Position numbers and translations under genes: made by a program. From positions 930,001-994,000 of the forward strand of contig JBBCGL010000001.1 of assembly GCA_037200385.1 (NCBI GenBank): 64,000 bases of DNA. The letters run 5' to 3'. Of the stretch, positions 41,717-50,604 are shown piece after piece. Under the pieces are notes generated by a model that was not told the DNA's origin, ran no database searches, and saw only the letters and a program-made list of their open reading frames with translations. This DNA comes from Rhizomicrobium sp. (GTDB lineage: Bacteria > Pseudomonadota > Alphaproteobacteria > Micropepsales > Micropepsaceae). The first letter of the stretch is position 1. Each line of letters begins with the position of its first letter.

Positions 41717-44047
41717 CTAGACGCTCTCTTCCGCCTTGGGCTTCTTCGGCGGCGGCAGGGCCTTGGGCTTCTTGCCGCTTTCGGTGATGAACTCGAAGGC
41801 GAGCTTGTCGGCGTCGCGGTCGAGCAGGACGCGCACCGTGCCGCCGTCCTTGAGCTTGCCGAACAGGATCTCGTCGGCCAGCGGCTTCTTGAGGTTCTCC
41901 TGGATCACGCGCGCAAGGGGGCGCGCGCCGAACGCGTCGTCATAGCCCTTCTCGCCCAGCCAGCGGGTCGCTTCCGGCGTGAGATCGAAGGTCACGTCGC
42001 GGTCGACCAGCTGCGCCTCGAGCTCGAGCACGAACTTCTCGACCACATGGTCGATGGTCTCGCGGGTCAGCGACGCGAAGGTGATGATCGCATCGAGCCG
42101 GTTGCGGAATTCCGGCGTGAACAGCTTCTTGATCGCCTCGTCGTCCTCGCCGACGCGCTTGCCGCGGCCGAAGCCGATGGCGTCCTTGGCGGCATCCGAC
42201 GCGCCCGCATTGGTGGTCATGATCAGCACCACGTTGCGGAAGTCGATCTTCTTGCCGTTGTGGTCGGTCAGCTTGCCGTGATCCATCACCTGCAGGAGGA
42301 TGTTGAACAGGTCGGGATGGGCCTTCTCCACCTCGTCGAGCAGCAGCACGCAATGCGGATGCTGGTCGACGCCGTCGGTCAGCAATCCGCCCTGGTCGAA
42401 GCCGACATAGCCCGGCGGGGCGCCGATCAGACGGCTCACCGTGTGGCGCTCCATGTATTCCGACATGTCGAAGCGCAGCAGTTCGACGCCCAGCGTCTTG
42501 GCGAGCTGCTTGGCGGCCTCGGTCTTGCCGACGCCGGTCGGGCCGGAGAACAGGTAGGAGCCGATCGGCTTCTCCGGCGCGCGCAGGCCGGCGCGGGCGA
42601 GCTTGATGGCGCTCGCCAGCGCATGCAGCGCCGCGTCCTGGCCGAACACCGCCTGTCTGAGATCCGCCTCCAGCGTGCGCAGCGCCTCGGTATCGTCCTT
42701 CGACACCGACTTTGGAGGAATCCGCGCCATCGTCGCGATGACGTCCTCGACCTCCTTGACGCCGATGACCTTCTTGCGCCGCGACTCGGGCAGCAGCATC
42801 TGCGAGGCGCCGACCTCGTCGATCACGTCGATCGCCTTGTCGGGCAGCTTGCGGTCGTTGATGTATTTCGCCGAAAGCTCCACCGCCGCCTTGATGGCGT
42901 CGACGGTGTAGCGAACCTTATGAAACTCCTCGTAATAGGGCTTGATGCCCATCATGATCTTGATCGTGTCGGGCAGCGTCGGCTCGACGACGTCGATCTT
43001 CTGGAAGCGCCGCACCAGGGCGCGGTCCTTTTCGAAATACTGGCGGTATTCCTTGTAGGTGGTCGAGCCGATGCAGCGCAGCGAACCCTGCTGCAAGGCG
43101 GGCTTCAGCAGGTTGGACGCGTCCATCGCGCCGCCCGAGGTCGCGCCGGCGCCGATCACGGTGTGAATCTCGTCGATGAAGAGGATCGCGCCCTTCAGCG
43201 CCTCCAGCTCCTTCACCACCGATTTCAGGCGCTCCTCGAAATCGCCGCGATAGCGCGTGCCGGCGATCAGCGAGCCCATGTCGAGCGAATAGATGACGCT
43301 GTTCTTCAGGACCTCGGGCACTTCACCCTTGACGATCTTGCGCGCGAGCCCTTCGGCGATCGCGGTCTTGCCGACGCCGGGATCGCCGACGAACAGCGGG
43401 TTGTTCTTCTGGCGGCGGCACAGGATCTGGATGGTGCGGTCGACCTCCGCCATGCGGCCGATCAGGGGATCGACGCGGCCGGCCTTGGCCTTCTCGTTGA
43501 GGTTCACGCAATAGGCTTCGAGCGCCTCGGTGCCCTGCTTGTTCTTGGGCTCGCCGTCCTCGCCCTCTTCCTCGGCGCCCTTGGCGGCCTTCTGCTGGCT
43601 CATGCCCGGGCGCTTGGCGATGCCGTGGCTCATGTAGGAGACCGCGTCGAGCCGCGTCATGTTCTGCTCTTGCAGGAAATAGACGGCGTGGCTCTCGCGC
43701 TCGGTGAACAGCGCGACCAGCACGTTCGCGCCGGTGACTTCCTCGCGGCCGGAATTCTGGACGTGGAGCACGGCGCGCTGCACGACGCGCTGGAAGCCGG
43801 TCGTGGGCTTGGCATCCTCGCCATCCTCGATGACCAGGGTCATCAGCTCTTCGTCGACGTATTTCTGCACGGTCTTGCGCAACGCCTCGATGTCGACATT
43901 GCAGGCCTTCATGACCTGTGCCGCATCGGTGTCGTCCATCAGGGCGAGCAGGAGATGCTCCGGCGTCGCGTACTCGTGATGCCGGTCGCTCGCGAGCTTG
44001 ATCGCGCGGTGTAACGCTTGTTCGAGGCTTCGCGAGAGTGAGGGCAT
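41717..44047 (-). CDS. clpA: ATP-dependent Clp protease ATP-binding subunit ClpA
   Basis: 776 aa. Clp N-domain at the start (SLEQALHRAIKLASDRHHEY), then AAA1 with GDPGVGKTAIAEGLA and AAA2 with SGPTGVGKTEAAKQLA, DEVEKAHPDLFNILLQ and MTTNAG. There is no ClpB-type coiled coil, and clpS lies directly upstream, so this is ClpA, the unfoldase that feeds ClpP and, with ClpS, degrades N-end rule substrates. It ends with a Lys/Pro-rich tail. Confidence 0.97.
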   Translation of the reverse strand: MPSLSRSLEQALHRAIKLASDRHHEYATPEHLLLALMDDTDAAQVMKACNVDIEALRKTVQKYVDEELMTLVIEDGEDAKPTTGFQRVVQRAVLHVQNSGREEVTGANVLVALFTERESHAVYFLQEQNMTRLDAVSYMSHGIAKRPGMSQQKAAKGAEEEGEDGEPKNKQGTEALEAYCVNLNEKAKAGRVDPLIGRMAEVDRTIQILCRRQKNNPLFVGDPGVGKTAIAEGLARKIVKGEVPEVLKNSVIYSLDMGSLIAGTRYRGDFEERLKSVVKELEALKGAILFIDEIHTVIGAGATSGGAMDASNLLKPALQQGSLRCIGSTTYKEYRQYFEKDRALVRRFQKIDVVEPTLPDTIKIMMGIKPYYEEFHKVRYTVDAIKAAVELSAKYINDRKLPDKAIDVIDEVGASQMLLPESRRKKVIGVKEVEDVIATMARIPPKSVSKDDTEALRTLEADLRQAVFGQDAALHALASAIKLARAGLRAPEKPIGSYLFSGPTGVGKTEAAKQLAKTLGVELLRFDMSEYMERHTVSRLIGAPPGYVGFDQGGLLTDGVDQHPHCVLLLDEVEKAHPDLFNILLQVMDHGKLTDHNGKKIDFRNVVLIMTTNAGASDAAKDAIGFGRGKRVGEDDEAIKKLFTPEFRNRLDAIITFASLTRETIDHVVEKFVLELEAQLVDRDVTFDLTPEATRWLGEKGYDDAFGARPLARVIQENLKKPLADEILFGKLKDGGTVRVLLDRDADKLAFEFITESGKKPKALPPPKKPKAEESV

Positions 44048-44054
44048 CTAGTCG

Positions 44055-44411
44055 CTACTCCTTCTCCATCGTGCATTGCAGAGGATGCTGGTGACGCCGC
44101 GCGAATTCAATGACCTGCGCGACCTTGGTCTCGGCCACATCGTAGGTGAAAACGCCGCAGATGCCGACTCCGTGGCGATGGACGTGAAGCATGATCTCGA
44201 CCGCCTGCTCGCGGTTCTTGTTGAAGATCTTCTCCAAAATGTGAACGACGAACTCCATTGGGGTGTAGTCGTCGTTGAGCAGGAGCACTTTGTACATGCT
44301 CGGCTTCTTGGTCTTGGGTCGCGTCTTGGTGACGATCCCCGTGCCGGTGCCGCCGTCACCGTCGCGAGTTCCCTGGCCACCCTGGCCGCGCCCGTCACGT
44401 CCGTCTTTCAT
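44055..44411 (-). CDS. clpS: ClpA adaptor protein ClpS
   Basis: 118 aa. The ClpS core begins about residue 38 ([25 protein letters not shown], shown in part) and includes [23 protein letters not shown]. It binds N-end rule substrates (bulky N-terminal residues) and hands them to ClpA. The N-terminal 35 residues are an unusually Gly/Asp/Arg/Thr-rich, disordered extension. Only 7 bp separate it from clpA, so the pair is an operon. Confidence 0.95.
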   Translation of the reverse strand: MKDGRDGRGQGGQGTRDGDGGTGTGIVTKTRPKTKKPSMYKVLLLNDDYTPMEFVVHILEKIFNKNREQAVEIMLHVHRHGVGICGVFTYDVAETKVAQVIEFARRHQHPLQCTMEKE

Positions 44412-44531
44412 CTCGGTGCTTCATTCAATCAATATGGTGATGCCCATCCTATTCCATAAGAGGGCCGAGCAAAGCCCCGATATAGACCTAACGCCAGCGC
44501 GGTTACTGCCGCGCGAGCCGGGACAAAGCAG

Positions 44532-44559
44532 AAGGGCCCGGGATCGCTCCCAGGCCCTT
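44532..44559 (-). terminator. terminator hairpin of the phasin gene
   Basis: A 7-bp stem AAGGGCC / GGCCCTT extended by a GGG-CCC inner stem lies 24 bases past the phasin stop. The minus-strand tail is only moderately T-rich (TTCTGCTTT), so it may be a weak terminator. Confidence 0.65.
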
Positions 44560-44582
44560 CGACGCATTCGGCAGGCGGCGGA

Positions 44583-45044
44583 TCAGGCTGCGCGCGCGCT
44601 CTGAACGACCTCGACCCAGGCCTGGACGCGGCCCTGGATCGGTTCGAGGCTTTCCTTGGACGTCGCCACGAAAAGCTCGCCGAGCTTGGTGAGCTCGTTG
44701 ACATAGGATTCGAACGCCGACTTGGCAAAGCCGGTCTGCAGTTCGAATGCCTCATGCGCGGACTTCGACGCCATCAGGGCCTTGGTGTTGGCGATCGTGC
44801 CTTCGATCGAAGCCTTGGAAAAGCTGTAGATTTCGTTGTGCAGCGTCTCGGCGCCCTTGCCGGCGACGTTCGCGGCCTTCACATAAGCCTCGACCGTGTC
44901 CTTCTGGAAGCCCAGGAACTGGTCATAACCCTTCACGGCCTTGTCGAAGTTCGCCTTGAGCGCCTCGGTGCCGGTCTTGAACGCGGTTTCGATGGTTTCG
45001 GTCGTGCCGTTGAGCTTCTCGCCGGCCGTCTTTGCTTTCGCCAT
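44583..45044 (-). CDS. phasin family protein
   Basis: 153 aa, all-helical with no signal or membrane segment. It matches the phasin pattern: AFKTGTEALKANFDKAVKGYDQFLGFQKD, shown in part at about 21-49, then LHNEIYSFSKASIEGTIANTKALM and VNELTKLGELFVATSKESLEPI. Phasins coat polyhydroxyalkanoate granules, so the organism probably stores PHB. A strong ribosome site (GAGGAGTAATCATT) precedes the ATG. Three TGC-N3-GCA motifs upstream fit PhaR control. Confidence 0.9.
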   Translation of the reverse strand: MAKAKTAGEKLNGTTETIETAFKTGTEALKANFDKAVKGYDQFLGFQKDTVEAYVKAANVAGKGAETLHNEIYSFSKASIEGTIANTKALMASKSAHEAFELQTGFAKSAFESYVNELTKLGELFVATSKESLEPIQGRVQAWVEVVQSARAA

Positions 45045-45098
45045 AATGATTACTCCTCGTAAAGTTCATGGCGCACCGTCTCCGCGGCCAGCGGCCTT

Positions 45099-45164
45099 GT
45101 TGCGGTGCAACATGACCTATATGCGGCGCAATACCGCTACTGTCAAGGGTTATGCTGCGCCGCA
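45099..45164. promoter_or_regulatory. cluster of three TGC-N3-GCA sites (candidate PhaR operators)
   Basis: GTTGCGGTGCAAC (45099-45111), TGCGGCGCA (45122-45130) and TGCGCCGCA (45156-45164) share TGC-N3-GCA. The last two are also inverted copies of each other. PhaR, the PHA-granule repressor, is known to bind TGC/GCA dyads upstream of phasin genes. Confidence 0.5.
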
Positions 45165-45312
45165 CCAAAAAATTCATTAAGCACGTTCGCCAGCACCGTT
45201 AACACTTCGTAAATGCCGGTTTTATATCGTCAATTCGACTGCTTGCGGTGGGAGCCCCAATTTGGTCTTATCGAATCTGTTTGGGGCGCCAACGACGACA
45301 AATGGGGCTGTG

Positions 45313-46974
45313 ATGTTTGGACAGCCGCGCGCCGGATTCGGCGTGCTCGTGCGAACGCTGTTCGTAGCGGGACTTATCGGCCTTGCCCTCGCGGCAGGCA
45401 CGTCTTCTGCCGACGCCCGGGGGCATCACCACCGGGGCGGGCATGGGCGTGCGCGCATCCCGATCGCCGTAGGTCCGACCGATCCTGCCAAGGACGCGGC
45501 GCTGATCGCGGATGGCGAGACCGGCCGGGTGATTTACGCCCGCAACGCCTATGCGGAGCGCCATCCCGCGTCGCTGACGAAGATGATGACGCTTTACCTG
45601 TTGTTCGAGGCGCTGAAACGCGGCGACGTCACGATGCAGACCATGCTGCGCGTGTCCGAGCATGCCGCCAGCCAGCATGCGACGAACCTGCATCTCTATG
45701 GCGGGGACATGATCCCGGTCGAAACCGCGATCAAGGCGATCGTGGTCCGCTCGGCGAACGACGTCGCGGTCGCCATCGCCGAGTCGCTGGGCGGCACGGA
45801 GGGCCATTTCGCCGAGCTGATGACGGCCAAGGCGCGCCAGCTCGGCATGAAGGACACATTCTATCACAATGCGTCCGGCCTGCCGGACCAGCTGCAGATC
45901 ACGACGGCGGCCGACCTTCTCGTCCTGGCGCGCCACCTAGCCTACGATTTCCCGCAATATTTCCCGTATTTCGCGACACCGGCCTTCACCTTCCGCGGCG
46001 TGACCTATGTCACGCACGACAACCTGATCGGACGCTATGACGGCGCCGACGGCATCAAGACCGGCTATACGGGGATGTCGGGCTTCAACCTCGTCTCTTC
46101 TGTCGTGCGCAACGGAGCGCATGTGATCGGCGTGGTGATGGGCGGCCGGACCGCGCATCGCCGCGACCTCGAGATGGTCCATCTGCTCGACGATGCCTTT
46201 GGGCAGATCGGCCGCAATCCCGCGCTGGTGGCCCATGCGGGCGTGCCTTGGCGCAATGTCGCCGTGAACGCGCCGCCGGTCATCGCGAGCATGGACGTCG
46301 CGCCCGCGCCCGGCGACGACGAAGAGGCGGCCGAGGCTGCCGCCACCGACGACGGAAGCGACGATACCAACGTGATCGCCGCGCCACCGCCGCCCAAACC
46401 CACCACGGTTGTGGCCCAGGCGGCTCCGGCACCGGCCTTCACGCCGCCCCAGGCGCCTCAGCCGCATGTGGCCCCTCCCCCGGCGCCGCGCGCCGTTCCG
46501 GTGCCCGCGCCGATCCGGATGGCGAATGTGCCGCGGCCGCGGCCGAAGCCTCCGGAGGCGATCGTCGCGGCAGCCGCTCCGGCGATCACGCCGATCGCCA
46601 AGCCGCGCCAGGTCGCGGCGCTGCTGCCGACCGCCAAGCCCGTGGTCAAGCCGCGACTGCGCAATGACGTCGGCGAGGGCGATATCGGCGATTCCGGCAC
46701 GCCGGTGCCGATGGGCCCGAAGGCCTGGACGATCCAGATCGGCGCCTTCGCGGACATGAACCAGGCGCGCGGCCAGCTCGCGTCCTATGCCGAGAAGTCG
46801 ATGGATATCCTCGGCCAGGCGGCCCGCATCGTCATTCCGTTCACCGGCGTCGACGGGCACATGCTGTATCGCGCCCGGTTCGGACCGTTCGTGGAGCGCG
46901 AGGCGCGCGAGGTCTGCTCGCGACTGACGCAGCGCGGCCAAACCTGCTTCACGGTGCTGGCCTCGGCGCGCTGA
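45313..46974 (+). CDS. D-alanyl-D-alanine carboxypeptidase with C-terminal SPOR domain
   Basis: 553 aa from the ATG at 45313 (a TTG at 45262 would be longer). It has a signal peptide (LVRTLFVAGLIGLALAAGTSSADA), then a penicillin-binding class C-type peptidase: SxxK at 87-90 (ASLTKMMTLY), SxN in VRSANDVAVA and KTG in DGIKTGYTGMSG. A long Ala/Pro linker with many repeats of PKP/PAP type leads to a SPOR domain near 470-553 (AWTIQIGAFADMNQARGQL). It trims peptidoglycan pentapeptides and the SPOR domain should target it to the septum. Divergent from the phasin gene. Confidence 0.93.
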   Translation: MFGQPRAGFGVLVRTLFVAGLIGLALAAGTSSADARGHHHRGGHGRARIPIAVGPTDPAKDAALIADGETGRVIYARNAYAERHPASLTKMMTLYLLFEALKRGDVTMQTMLRVSEHAASQHATNLHLYGGDMIPVETAIKAIVVRSANDVAVAIAESLGGTEGHFAELMTAKARQLGMKDTFYHNASGLPDQLQITTAADLLVLARHLAYDFPQYFPYFATPAFTFRGVTYVTHDNLIGRYDGADGIKTGYTGMSGFNLVSSVVRNGAHVIGVVMGGRTAHRRDLEMVHLLDDAFGQIGRNPALVAHAGVPWRNVAVNAPPVIASMDVAPAPGDDEEAAEAAATDDGSDDTNVIAAPPPPKPTTVVAQAAPAPAFTPPQAPQPHVAPPPAPRAVPVPAPIRMANVPRPRPKPPEAIVAAAAPAITPIAKPRQVAALLPTAKPVVKPRLRNDVGEGDIGDSGTPVPMGPKAWTIQIGAFADMNQARGQLASYAEKSMDILGQAARIVIPFTGVDGHMLYRARFGPFVEREAREVCSRLTQRGQTCFTVLASAR

Positions 46975-47415
46975 TCATGCGCCGAGCAGAACGTCCTTCG
47001 CTTCGTTGATCTTCGCGGCGAGGTAGTTCGATCCGCCGCGATCGGGATGGTTCTGCTGGATCAGGCGGAGATAGGCCGCCTTGATGTCGTCCTCCGTGGC
47101 GCCTTCCTCGAGACCGAGCACGGCCAGCGCTTCTGCGCGCGTCATCGTTCCGCGGCGAGTCGCGGGATCTCGCGCTGGCATCCAGGAGACGGGCCAGAGC
47201 CGGCCGCCGCTGAACAGACCCCAGGCGAGCGCCAGCAGGAAAATCGCGCTGATCGCCCGGCCCGTCAGCAGCAATCCGATCGCGGCGAGACCAAGGATGG
47301 TCACGGCCACATGGCGGAAGGTGCCGGCCATCGCCTTGGGATCGGCGCCGACATAGATGCGGATGAGCAGAAGCAGGACGACGAGCGCGGCCGCGCCCGC
47401 AATGATCGCGCCCAT
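46975..47415 (-). CDS. membrane-anchored J-domain protein
   Basis: 146 aa. Three hydrophobic segments (about 2-20, 34-51 and 54-70) precede a C-terminal J domain at about 90-146 (MTRAEALAVLGLEEGATEDDIKAAYLRL) with the HPD motif in QNHPDRGG. This membrane-N, J-domain-C layout resembles mitochondrial TIM14/Pam18-like proteins; it would stimulate DnaK at the membrane. Its stop abuts the carboxypeptidase stop (TGATCA), and its start is 6 bp past the putA stop on the same strand. Confidence 0.85.
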   Translation of the reverse strand: MGAIIAGAAALVVLLLLIRIYVGADPKAMAGTFRHVAVTILGLAAIGLLLTGRAISAIFLLALAWGLFSGGRLWPVSWMPARDPATRRGTMTRAEALAVLGLEEGATEDDIKAAYLRLIQQNHPDRGGSNYLAAKINEAKDVLLGA

Positions 47416-47421
47416 CGCCGC

Positions 47422-50400
47422 CTAACCCGCGCTCAGCAGGGCGGCATTTCCGCCGGCTGCCGTCGTGTTCACCGTATAGGTCCGCTCCAGCGCAAAGCGC
47501 TGGAGATAGTTCGGTCCGCCCGCCTTCGGACCGGTCCCGGAAAGCCCTTCGCCGCCGAAGGGCTGGACGCCGACCACGGCGCCGATCTGGTTGCGGTTCA
47601 CATAGATGTTGCCGGCATGGACCCGCTCGCGGATGAAGGCCGCGGTCTCCTCGATGCGGCTGTGGATGCCGAGCGTCAGGCCGAAGCCGGTGGCGTTGAT
47701 CGCCTCGCAGACCTTGCCGAGGCTGTCGGCCGAATAGCGCAGGACGTGCAGCACGGGGCCGAACACCTCATGGGTGAGCTGGGCGAGGCTGGCGATCTCG
47801 AAGGCGTGCGGTGCGAAGAAGACGCCGCTCGCGAGTTCGGGCGGAACGGACAGCTTGCGCAGCAATTTGGCGTCGCGGGTCATCTGCGCCGCGTGCCGTT
47901 CCAGCATTTCGCGCGCCGCCTCGTCGATCACCGGACCGACATCGGTATCGAGCCGCAGCGGATCGCCGAGCTTCAATTCGTCCATCGCGCCGAGGATGAT
48001 CCTGAGCATCTTGTCGGCGACGTCGTCCTGCACGAACAGCACGCGCAGCGCCGAGCAGCGCTGACCGGCGCTGTCGAAGGCCGAAGAGAGCGCGTCGCGC
48101 GCCACCTGCTCCGGCAGCGCCGTGGAATCCACGATCATCGCGTTCTGGCCGCCGGTTTCGGCGATCAGCGTCGCCATGGGACCGCTGCGCGCGGCGAGCG
48201 CGCGGTTGATGGCCTGCGCCGCATCGGTCGAGCCGGTGAAGGCGACGCCGGCCAGGCGTGGATCGGCGAACAGCGCCTGGCCGATCTTCGGCCCGTCGCC
48301 GGGCAGAAGATGCAGCACGTCTGCCGGAACGCCGGCCTGATGCAGCAGATCCACCGCGGCGGCGGCGATCAGCGGGGTCTGCTCGGCCGGCTTGGCGAGG
48401 ACGCCGTTGCCGGCGGCAAGCGCGCCGGCAACCTGGCCCGTGAAGATCGAGAGCGGGAAATTCCACGGGCTGATGCAGGCGAACACGCCGCGGCCATGCA
48501 GCGACAACTCGTTCGACTCGCCAGTCGGGCCGGGCAGACGGATGGGCTCTTCGAACGTCTGCGCCGCGCGCGCCGCGTAGTAGCGCAGGAAATCGACCGC
48601 TTCGCGGACTTCGCCGAGCGCGTTCGGCAGGGTCTTGCCCGCCTCGCGGATCGCCAGCGCCATCAGCAGGCTGCGATTGGCCTCGAACAGGTCGGCGGCC
48701 CGATAGAGGATGCCGGCGCGGACCTTGCCGCCCTTGGCGTTCCAGCCGCGCTGCGCCTCACAGGCCTGCGTGAGCGCGGCCTGCGCGTCGCCGGCGCTCG
48801 CCTCGATGACCGTTCCCACGACACGACGCCGGTCGGATGGGTCGCGGACATCGGACGGCGTGCCGGGGCGCGCCACGCCCCCCACCAGTGGAGCGGCATC
48901 GTGCGGCGAGGCCAACAGCGTGTCGATCTCCGCCAGCAGCGGATCGGTGACCTTTGGATTGCTCCATAAGAATCCGGCCGAATTCCTGCGCTCGCCAAGG
49001 ATGTCCTTCGGCAGCGCGATGCGCGGATTGCGGTGCGGTTTGAGCGTCGCGATCTGCGCCACCGGATCGGCGATGATCTCGGACAGCGGCGCCTCCTCGT
49101 CGGCCAGGCGATTCACGAACGAGGTGTTGGCGCCGTTCTCCAGCAGGCGGCGGACGAGATAGGCGAGCAGGTCTTCGTGGCTTCCCACCGGCGCATAGAT
49201 GCGGGTCGGGACGCCGCCCAGCGTGCGATGGATCTCGTGCAGCGTCTCGCCCATGCCGTGGAGGCGCTGATATTCGAAATCGCGGCGGCCGCGGGCCAGC
49301 GCGTCGATGGCGGCCAGGGAATGGGCATTGTGGGTGGCGAATTGCGGATAGAGCGCGTCGCCGGCACCGAGCATCACACGGGCGCAGGCGAGATAGGACG
49401 TGTCCGTCGCGGCCTTGCGCGTGAAGACGGGATATTCCGGCAGGCCCAGTTCCTGGGCGCGCTTGATCTCGGTGTCCCAATAGGCGCCCTTGACGAGGCG
49501 CACGGGAATGCGGCGGTCCTGGCGTCGCGCCAGATCGATCAGCCAGGCCAGAATGGGCATCGCGCGCTTCTGATAGGCCTGGACGGCGAGACCGAGGCCG
49601 CTCCAGCCCCGGAGCTCCGGCGCCGCGCCGAGCGCCTCGAACAGGTCGAGCATCAGATCCAGCCGTTCGGCTTCTTCGGCGTCGATCGTGATCGCAATGT
49701 CGGCGGCGCGGGCCTGCGCCGCGAGCGACACCACGACCGGCACGAGCTCGGCGAAGACCCGGGACCGGTTCACCCATTCATAGCGCGGATGCAGGGCGGA
49801 CAGCTTCACCGACAGGCTCGGCCGCTCGAAGATGCTGCGCGCGTCTCTCGGGTTCGCGGCGGCGACCATGTCCAGCGCGTCGCGGTAGGACTGCGCGTAG
49901 CGAGCGGCGTCCGCCTTGGTGTAGGCGGCCTCGCCCAGCATGTCGAAGGAGTAACGATAGCCCTTCTCGACCAGCGGGCGGCCTTCCTTCATCGCCTCGC
50001 CGATGGTGCGGCCGAGCACGAACTGGCGGCCGAGGATGCGCATCGCATAGCTCACCGCCTGGCGGATCACCGGTTCGCCGGTGCGGGCCACGAGCTTGCG
50101 GAAGATGCCTTCGAAGTCCCATTTCGCAGTGTCATCCAGGCGGACGACATGTCCCGTCAGCATCAGCGCCCAGGTCGAGGCGTTCACGAAGAACGAATCC
50201 GACTTGGCGCGATGGCGATCCCATTGCGCGCCGCCGATCTTGTCGCGGATCAGACGGTCGGCGGTGTCGGCATCGGGAACCCGCAGCAGCGCCTCGGCGA
50301 GGCACATCAGCGCGACCCCCTCCTCGCTCGACAGGGCGTATTCGCGCATGAAGGCATCGACCCCGGTGCTCTTGGCGGCATCCTTGCGGATGCGGTCGAC

Positions 50401-50538
50401 GAGATCGGCGGCGGCGCGTGCGGTGCGAGCGGCCTCGGCAGGCGAAAGCGTCGCCTGCGCGATGCGCTGGTCCACGATGCTGTCTTCGTCGGCGAGATAG
50501 GCGGAGGAAATGGCGTCGCGCAGCGGCGAGGAGGTCAT
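47422..50538 (-). CDS. putA: bifunctional proline dehydrogenase / L-glutamate gamma-semialdehyde dehydrogenase
   Basis: 1038 aa from the ATG at 50538. The FAD-dependent proline dehydrogenase domain covers about 130-440 (SVKLSALHPRYE; ITIDAEEAERLDLMLDLFE; IPVRLVKGAYWDTEIKRA). The aldehyde dehydrogenase domain covers about 530-980 (ISPWNFPLSIFTGQVAGALAAGN, in part; catalytic Cys in SAGQRCSALRV). It converts proline to glutamate in two steps with channelling. At 1038 residues it lacks both the N-terminal RHH DNA-binding domain and the extra C-terminal domain of E. coli PutA, so it is a short, non-repressor PutA. No putP nearby. Confidence 0.95.
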   Translation of the reverse strand: MTSSPLRDAISSAYLADEDSIVDQRIAQATLSPAEAARTARAAADLVDRIRKDAAKSTGVDAFMREYALSSEEGVALMCLAEALLRVPDADTADRLIRDKIGGAQWDRHRAKSDSFFVNASTWALMLTGHVVRLDDTAKWDFEGIFRKLVARTGEPVIRQAVSYAMRILGRQFVLGRTIGEAMKEGRPLVEKGYRYSFDMLGEAAYTKADAARYAQSYRDALDMVAAANPRDARSIFERPSLSVKLSALHPRYEWVNRSRVFAELVPVVVSLAAQARAADIAITIDAEEAERLDLMLDLFEALGAAPELRGWSGLGLAVQAYQKRAMPILAWLIDLARRQDRRIPVRLVKGAYWDTEIKRAQELGLPEYPVFTRKAATDTSYLACARVMLGAGDALYPQFATHNAHSLAAIDALARGRRDFEYQRLHGMGETLHEIHRTLGGVPTRIYAPVGSHEDLLAYLVRRLLENGANTSFVNRLADEEAPLSEIIADPVAQIATLKPHRNPRIALPKDILGERRNSAGFLWSNPKVTDPLLAEIDTLLASPHDAAPLVGGVARPGTPSDVRDPSDRRRVVGTVIEASAGDAQAALTQACEAQRGWNAKGGKVRAGILYRAADLFEANRSLLMALAIREAGKTLPNALGEVREAVDFLRYYAARAAQTFEEPIRLPGPTGESNELSLHGRGVFACISPWNFPLSIFTGQVAGALAAGNGVLAKPAEQTPLIAAAAVDLLHQAGVPADVLHLLPGDGPKIGQALFADPRLAGVAFTGSTDAAQAINRALAARSGPMATLIAETGGQNAMIVDSTALPEQVARDALSSAFDSAGQRCSALRVLFVQDDVADKMLRIILGAMDELKLGDPLRLDTDVGPVIDEAAREMLERHAAQMTRDAKLLRKLSVPPELASGVFFAPHAFEIASLAQLTHEVFGPVLHVLRYSADSLGKVCEAINATGFGLTLGIHSRIEETAAFIRERVHAGNIYVNRNQIGAVVGVQPFGGEGLSGTGPKAGGPNYLQRFALERTYTVNTTAAGGNAALLSAG

Positions 50539-50604
50539 GGCTGTGACGGTTTGGATCGCAGCGCATCCTAGCCCGCGGCCATGGCATCGCGCTATGTTTG
50601 CGTG

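Noticed and set aside
41492-44014. An 840-codon open frame antisense to clpA
   Set aside because: It is composed of the complement of conserved ClpA codons; high GC removes stops on the other strand. The protein reads as Arg/Gly/Leu-rich noise, and clpA is unquestionable.
45181-45260. CtrA box (TTAA-N7-TTAA) before the SPOR carboxypeptidase
   Set aside because: TTAACACTTCGTAAA only matches one half-site fully; the second half has a mismatch in a central position, so support is too weak.
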